A DNA stretch of 64,000 nucleotides, from the NCBI RefSeq assembly GCF_003173595.1, contig NZ_QGNZ01000004.1, positions 124,001 to 188,000 of the forward strand, written 5' to 3'. The translations under genes and the position numbers were made by a program. This DNA is from Pedobacter yonginensis (GTDB lineage Bacteria > Bacteroidota > Bacteroidia > Sphingobacteriales > Sphingobacteriaceae). The stretch's first letter is position 1. Every line of letters starts with the position of its first letter. Below, in pieces: positions 63,858-64,000 of the stretch. The notes beneath the pieces were generated by a model. It saw nothing but the letters and a program-made list of their open reading frames with translations, was not told the DNA's origin and did no database searches.

Positions 63858-64000
63858 CTATTTTTCTTCTAATTTATCGCCTGTAACTTCGGCTTTAATT
63901 TTAACTTCTAATTCATCAGCTAATTCGGGGTTATCACTTAGCAGTTGTTTTACAGCATCTCTACCTTGCCCTAATTTAGTGTCTCCGTAAGAGTACCATG
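63858..64000 (-). CDS. recA: RecA recombinase, C-terminal end (partial)
   Basis: The minus-strand frame at the right edge reads [20 protein letters not shown], then [20 protein letters not shown] and a charged end, stop at 63858-63860. This is the conserved RecA C-terminal domain ([12 protein letters not shown]). The rest of the gene lies outside the window. Confidence 0.9.
   Translation of the reverse strand, partial: WYSYGDTKLGQGRDAVKQLLSDNPELADELEVKIKAEVTGDKLEEK

Noticed and set aside
63751..63990. 79-residue plus-strand frame at the right edge
   Set aside because: It is antisense to the recA C-terminus and crosses a terminator.

Overview
The window looks like a chromosomal segment of a Sphingobacteriaceae-type Bacteroidota, close to Pedobacter. 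The grounds are SusC/SusD pairs, promoters of the TAnnTTTG type, A-rich leaders without strong Shine-Dalgarno sequences, low G+C, and a RibBA / LptF / TamB-like / TsaD / RecA core set. The genus is an inference from gene style; no marker gene was searched.

Left part, 1-24 kb, is accessory DNA. It opens on the minus strand with a two-gene cassette: a PHP-plus-SMC/ABC-type ATPase (TrlF-like) followed by a RES-domain protein cut by the window edge, possibly a defence or toxin module. Next come a Y-family polymerase (DinB) and a short DnaE-type polymerase alpha subunit, preceded by two palindromes that could be damage-response operators. A RadC-like JAB protein, several small unknown proteins and a DUF932 protein follow, as often seen in Bacteroidota mobile elements. 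From 12 to 23 kb lie a YceI protein, a decayed minus-strand cluster (TauE/SafE exporter cut and joined to an Lrp-type regulator that is also frameshifted, plus a Crp/Fnr regulator with an early in-frame stop), a cupin / NADP oxidoreductase / AraC operon with a 21-bp-period direct repeat upstream, a SnoaL-like protein, a SASA-type esterase, a second AraC regulator, a flavodoxin-fold reductase and an alpha/beta hydrolase. A lone IS21-like end and a G+C-rich hairpin stretch fill 23.2-24.2 kb.

Centre, 24.2-47.3 kb, is a polysaccharide utilisation locus for (acetylated galacto-gluco)mannan. A CE2-type esterase stands first. The SusC/SusD/IPT-lipoprotein block captures and imports oligosaccharides. 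A GH5_7-like mannanase, GH3, CBM-like protein, GH26 lipoprotein, GH5 and GH27 alpha-galactosidase cut the chain and remove side groups. An AraC regulator faces a second operon of two GH26 enzymes, a sodium:solute symporter, a GH130 mannosylglucose phosphorylase and a cellobiose/mannobiose 2-epimerase. The last three form the known route mannobiose -> mannosylglucose -> mannose-1-phosphate + glucose. A 16-bp near-identical motif lies upstream of both the susC operon and the second GH26 operon.

From 47.3 to 53.2 kb is an island with a truncated polysaccharide-lyase-like fragment, two unknown minus-strand genes (a membrane protein and a 500-residue protein), a small membrane protein, and a large serine recombinase whose last codons run into the 3' end of a tRNA-Met gene, marking the likely attachment site.

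From 53.2 to 64 kb is core chromosome: START-like protein, LptF/LptG permease, RibBA, a tandem array of about five 232-bp non-coding units, a very long TamB/AsmA-like protein, TsaD, a small membrane protein, and the 3' end of recA at the right edge.
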